Source: Bacteroidota bacterium | GTDB lineage: Bacteria; Bacteroidota; Bacteroidia; B-17B0; Aurantibacillaceae | Assembly: GCA_025360565.1 (NCBI GenBank) | Contig: JANYBY010000193.1 | Location: 1-6,803, forward strand | DNA length: 6,803 nucleotides | Direction: 5' to 3' | Part shown: positions 4,815-6,803 of the stretch, piece by piece | Numbering within the stretch: position 1 is the first letter of the stretch | Layout: each line of letters starts with the position of its first letter | The notes under the pieces: model-generated | Database searches by the model: none | The model's input: the letters and a program-made list of their open reading frames with translations, nothing else | What the model was told of the DNA's origin: nothing | Program-made: the position numbers and the translations under genes

Positions 4815-6803
4815 ATGAAAAAAGTGGATTTAAAGGGCCTGGTAATTTTTGTACTCACGGTACTCTTTTCATCCTGCGCACAAAAAGAGCAAAAACAAAA
4901 TATAGGTTACCAGATAAAAATAGAGGAGATCAAAGGAAAGTTTGTTTCTATTGACAGTGTAGAAAGACCAAAAATTGTTGATGTAAAACCAGCGATCGTA
5001 ACAGCGGGAATACCAAAATTTATTCCTGCAAATACAAATGTACATCCATTTATAAAACCAAATAGTGTAATTGCCGGTCTGCCTGTGATCGCAACTCCGG
5101 GGAAAGATTCATTTTTATTTCCTCAAAAAACATTAGCTGTTCATAAACCCGTTTTAGTGGGAGTACCTGATGTTACCTTGGCAAAAGACCCTTCCGTAAA
5201 AGACCAAAACCCATATAGTTTTTCTTCATTTGGTAAGCTGCAAGGGCTGAAACATACCCAAATTACCTGTATGATGGAGGATAAAAGGGGTAACATTTGG
5301 CTGGGGATATATGGTGCCGGAATTGTAAAATACGACGGCAAAAACTTTACACTCTTATCGGGGAGGCAAGGCCTATCCAATCTATATGTGACCTGTTTAA
5401 TTGAAGATAAAAAAGGAAATATCTGGATAGGAACAAATAATAACGGTGTTACAAAATACGATGGTATTTATTTTACAGCGTTTACACTCAATGAGGGTAT
5501 TGGAGACAATGTTACAACGAGTTTACTGGAAGATAAAGATGGAAATATATGGATCGGTGGCTATTCGGGCGGAGCGACTAAATACGACGGTAAAAATTTT
5601 ACTTACTATAGAAATGAACAAGGGCTAAGTAACAAACGGATTTTATGTATGCTGCAGGATAAAGACGCAAATATATGGTTTGGCACTGATGGTCACGGCG
5701 CTATTAAATACGACGGAAAAAATTTTTACCGGTTTAGTGAAAAGCAGGGTATTTGCAATAATTCGGTAACGCGGATAAAACAGGATAAAAATGGAGATCT
5801 TTGGTTTGGTACAAGCAATGGGGTTTCGCAGTATGATGGGAAAAACTTTACTAATTTTTCGGTTAAAGAAGGTTTGATCTTTTCCGAAATAACCGACCTC
5901 TTTGAAGATAGAAATGGAAACCTGTGGTTTAGTACTGTCAATGGGGTTTCTAAACTATGCCATAAAAAAGCGGGAGATCAGGATAATTATTCATTTACAA
6001 ACTTTACTATCAAAGAAGGAATGTCACAGAATTTTGTTTACTGCATTCTCGAGGATAAAAGTGGAAACATGTGGTTTGGTACAGACGGCGGCGGAGTTTC
6101 TAAATTTCAGGGAAATCTTTTTACACACTATGGTACAAGCGAAGGGTTAAGCGATCACAAAATAGTTAGTACGTTATCGGACAATGTCGGTAATTTATGG
6201 TTTGCAACCCAAGGTGGGGGCGTGATGAAATACAACGGGAAAGGATTTTATGTTTATACAGATAAAGAGGGTTTAAAAAGTAATGTTGTTTGGAGTGTAT
6301 TTGAAGATAGAAAAGGAAATTATTGGTTTGGTTACACTAAAGGCGTGATCTCAAAATTTGATGGAAAAAACTTTGAGCACTTTCGTGTTGAAGTTGGCGA
6401 TGCCTCAAAAACCATACGAAATATAACAGAAGATAAAGAGGGAAACATCTGGTTTTCCTTAGAAGGTGGGGGCGTTACAAAGCTTACCCAAAATTCTGTT
6501 GAAGGAACTTTGAAATATGCTTTTACACATTATTTAACTAACAATGGATTAAGCAGTGATTACATTATGAATTTATTATCCGATTCAAAAGGAAATATGT
6601 GGTTCTGTTCATACGGTGGCGGTTTAATGAAGTTCAATGAAAAAGGCTTTACTTATTTTGTAACTGAAACCGGTTTTGCAAGTAATGAAATATGGAACAT
6701 AAAAGAAGACAGCGATGGCAATATGTGGATAGCAACCAACGCCGGCGTGTATAGATATGACGGAAGAACATTTATTCTTTTTACGAATAAAGATGGCTTA
6801 AGT
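4815..6803 (+). CDS. Lipoprotein-type two-component-regulator propeller (Reg_prop) protein, C-terminus outside the window
   Basis: From the ATG at 4815 the frame stays open for 663 codons to the last base. Residues 1-21, ending LTVLFSSC, form a signal peptide with a probable lipobox (C21); SSCAQ could instead be a type I cut. Residues 22-146 are an extended region with recurring Ile/Val-Pro steps (IPKFIPANTNVHPFIKP, GLPVIATPG, GVPDV). From about residue 147, twelve repeats of about 42 residues follow, each of the form (I/L)xEDKxGNxWxGTxxGGVxKYDGKxFxxFxxxEGLSxN. Known: these are beta-propeller blades of the sensor part of Bacteroidota hybrid two-component systems and related kinases or phosphatases, usually about 14 blades in two rings; a thirteenth repeat seems to be starting at the edge. 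Blades 6 and 10 carry short insertions after the GV(S/T)K(L) strand. Inference: a periplasmic or envelope sensor whose output domain lies beyond 6803. It stands alone after the ssrA repeat array. Confidence 0.9.
   Translation, partial: MKKVDLKGLVIFVLTVLFSSCAQKEQKQNIGYQIKIEEIKGKFVSIDSVERPKIVDVKPAIVTAGIPKFIPANTNVHPFIKPNSVIAGLPVIATPGKDSFLFPQKTLAVHKPVLVGVPDVTLAKDPSVKDQNPYSFSSFGKLQGLKHTQITCMMEDKRGNIWLGIYGAGIVKYDGKNFTLLSGRQGLSNLYVTCLIEDKKGNIWIGTNNNGVTKYDGIYFTAFTLNEGIGDNVTTSLLEDKDGNIWIGGYSGGATKYDGKNFTYYRNEQGLSNKRILCMLQDKDANIWFGTDGHGAIKYDGKNFYRFSEKQGICNNSVTRIKQDKNGDLWFGTSNGVSQYDGKNFTNFSVKEGLIFSEITDLFEDRNGNLWFSTVNGVSKLCHKKAGDQDNYSFTNFTIKEGMSQNFVYCILEDKSGNMWFGTDGGGVSKFQGNLFTHYGTSEGLSDHKIVSTLSDNVGNLWFATQGGGVMKYNGKGFYVYTDKEGLKSNVVWSVFEDRKGNYWFGYTKGVISKFDGKNFEHFRVEVGDASKTIRNITEDKEGNIWFSLEGGGVTKLTQNSVEGTLKYAFTHYLTNNGLSSDYIMNLLSDSKGNMWFCSYGGGLMKFNEKGFTYFVTETGFASNEIWNIKEDSDGNMWIATNAGVYRYDGRTFILFTNKDGLS

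Noticed and set aside
5141..6150. Short open frames of 60-82 codons on both strands within the propeller gene
   Set aside because: They recur because the propeller repeats recur; the long plus-strand frame from 4815 explains the whole region.

Overview
The window looks like chromosomal DNA of an AT-rich Bacteroidota bacterium. Supporting signs are the tmRNA tag ending in SYAMAA, candidate -7 boxes of the TAnnTTTG type, no clear Shine-Dalgarno sequences, and a lipoprotein-type protein built from two-component-regulator propeller (Reg_prop) repeats. Genus cannot be read from the sequence.

Layout, left to right. (1) Positions 1-278, minus strand: the N-terminal part of an alanine dehydrogenase / saccharopine dehydrogenase-like enzyme, cut by the window edge. 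(2) 375-1910, plus: an exported S41-family serine peptidase with a TTG start. (3) 1911-2185: the gap between convergent genes, filled mostly by a long imperfect palindrome. (4) 2186-3160, minus: a four-helix membrane protein that is an internal duplication. (5) 3268-3801, minus: a small exported protein of unknown function. (6) 3971-4336, plus: the tmRNA gene ssrA, with tag GEDNSYAMAA. (7) 4338-4697: two 180-bp structured units, each ending in a copy of the last 17 nt of the tmRNA region. (8) 4815-6803, plus: a long open frame, running off the right edge, with a lipoprotein-like signal, a proline-rich linker and twelve propeller repeats. It is a probable sensor or the sensory half of a signalling protein.

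The genes do not form an obvious pathway. The two minus-strand genes (4 and 5) may be co-transcribed, with a gap of 107 bp. The rest are single genes.

The most unusual part is the ssrA 3' flank. The 17-nt site AATCTCTCCGAGTCCAC occurs at 4321, 4501 and, diverged, at 4681, exactly 180 bp apart each time. The DNA between the sites can fold into the same cloverleaf-like set of stems in both units although most of the stem sequences differ. This suggests a small, structure-conserved cassette that repeats the 3' end of tmRNA. A plainer reading is a tandem pair of bidirectional terminators, since each unit carries a hairpin plus T-tract on both strands. No integrase, transposase, CRISPR array or tRNA is visible in the window.
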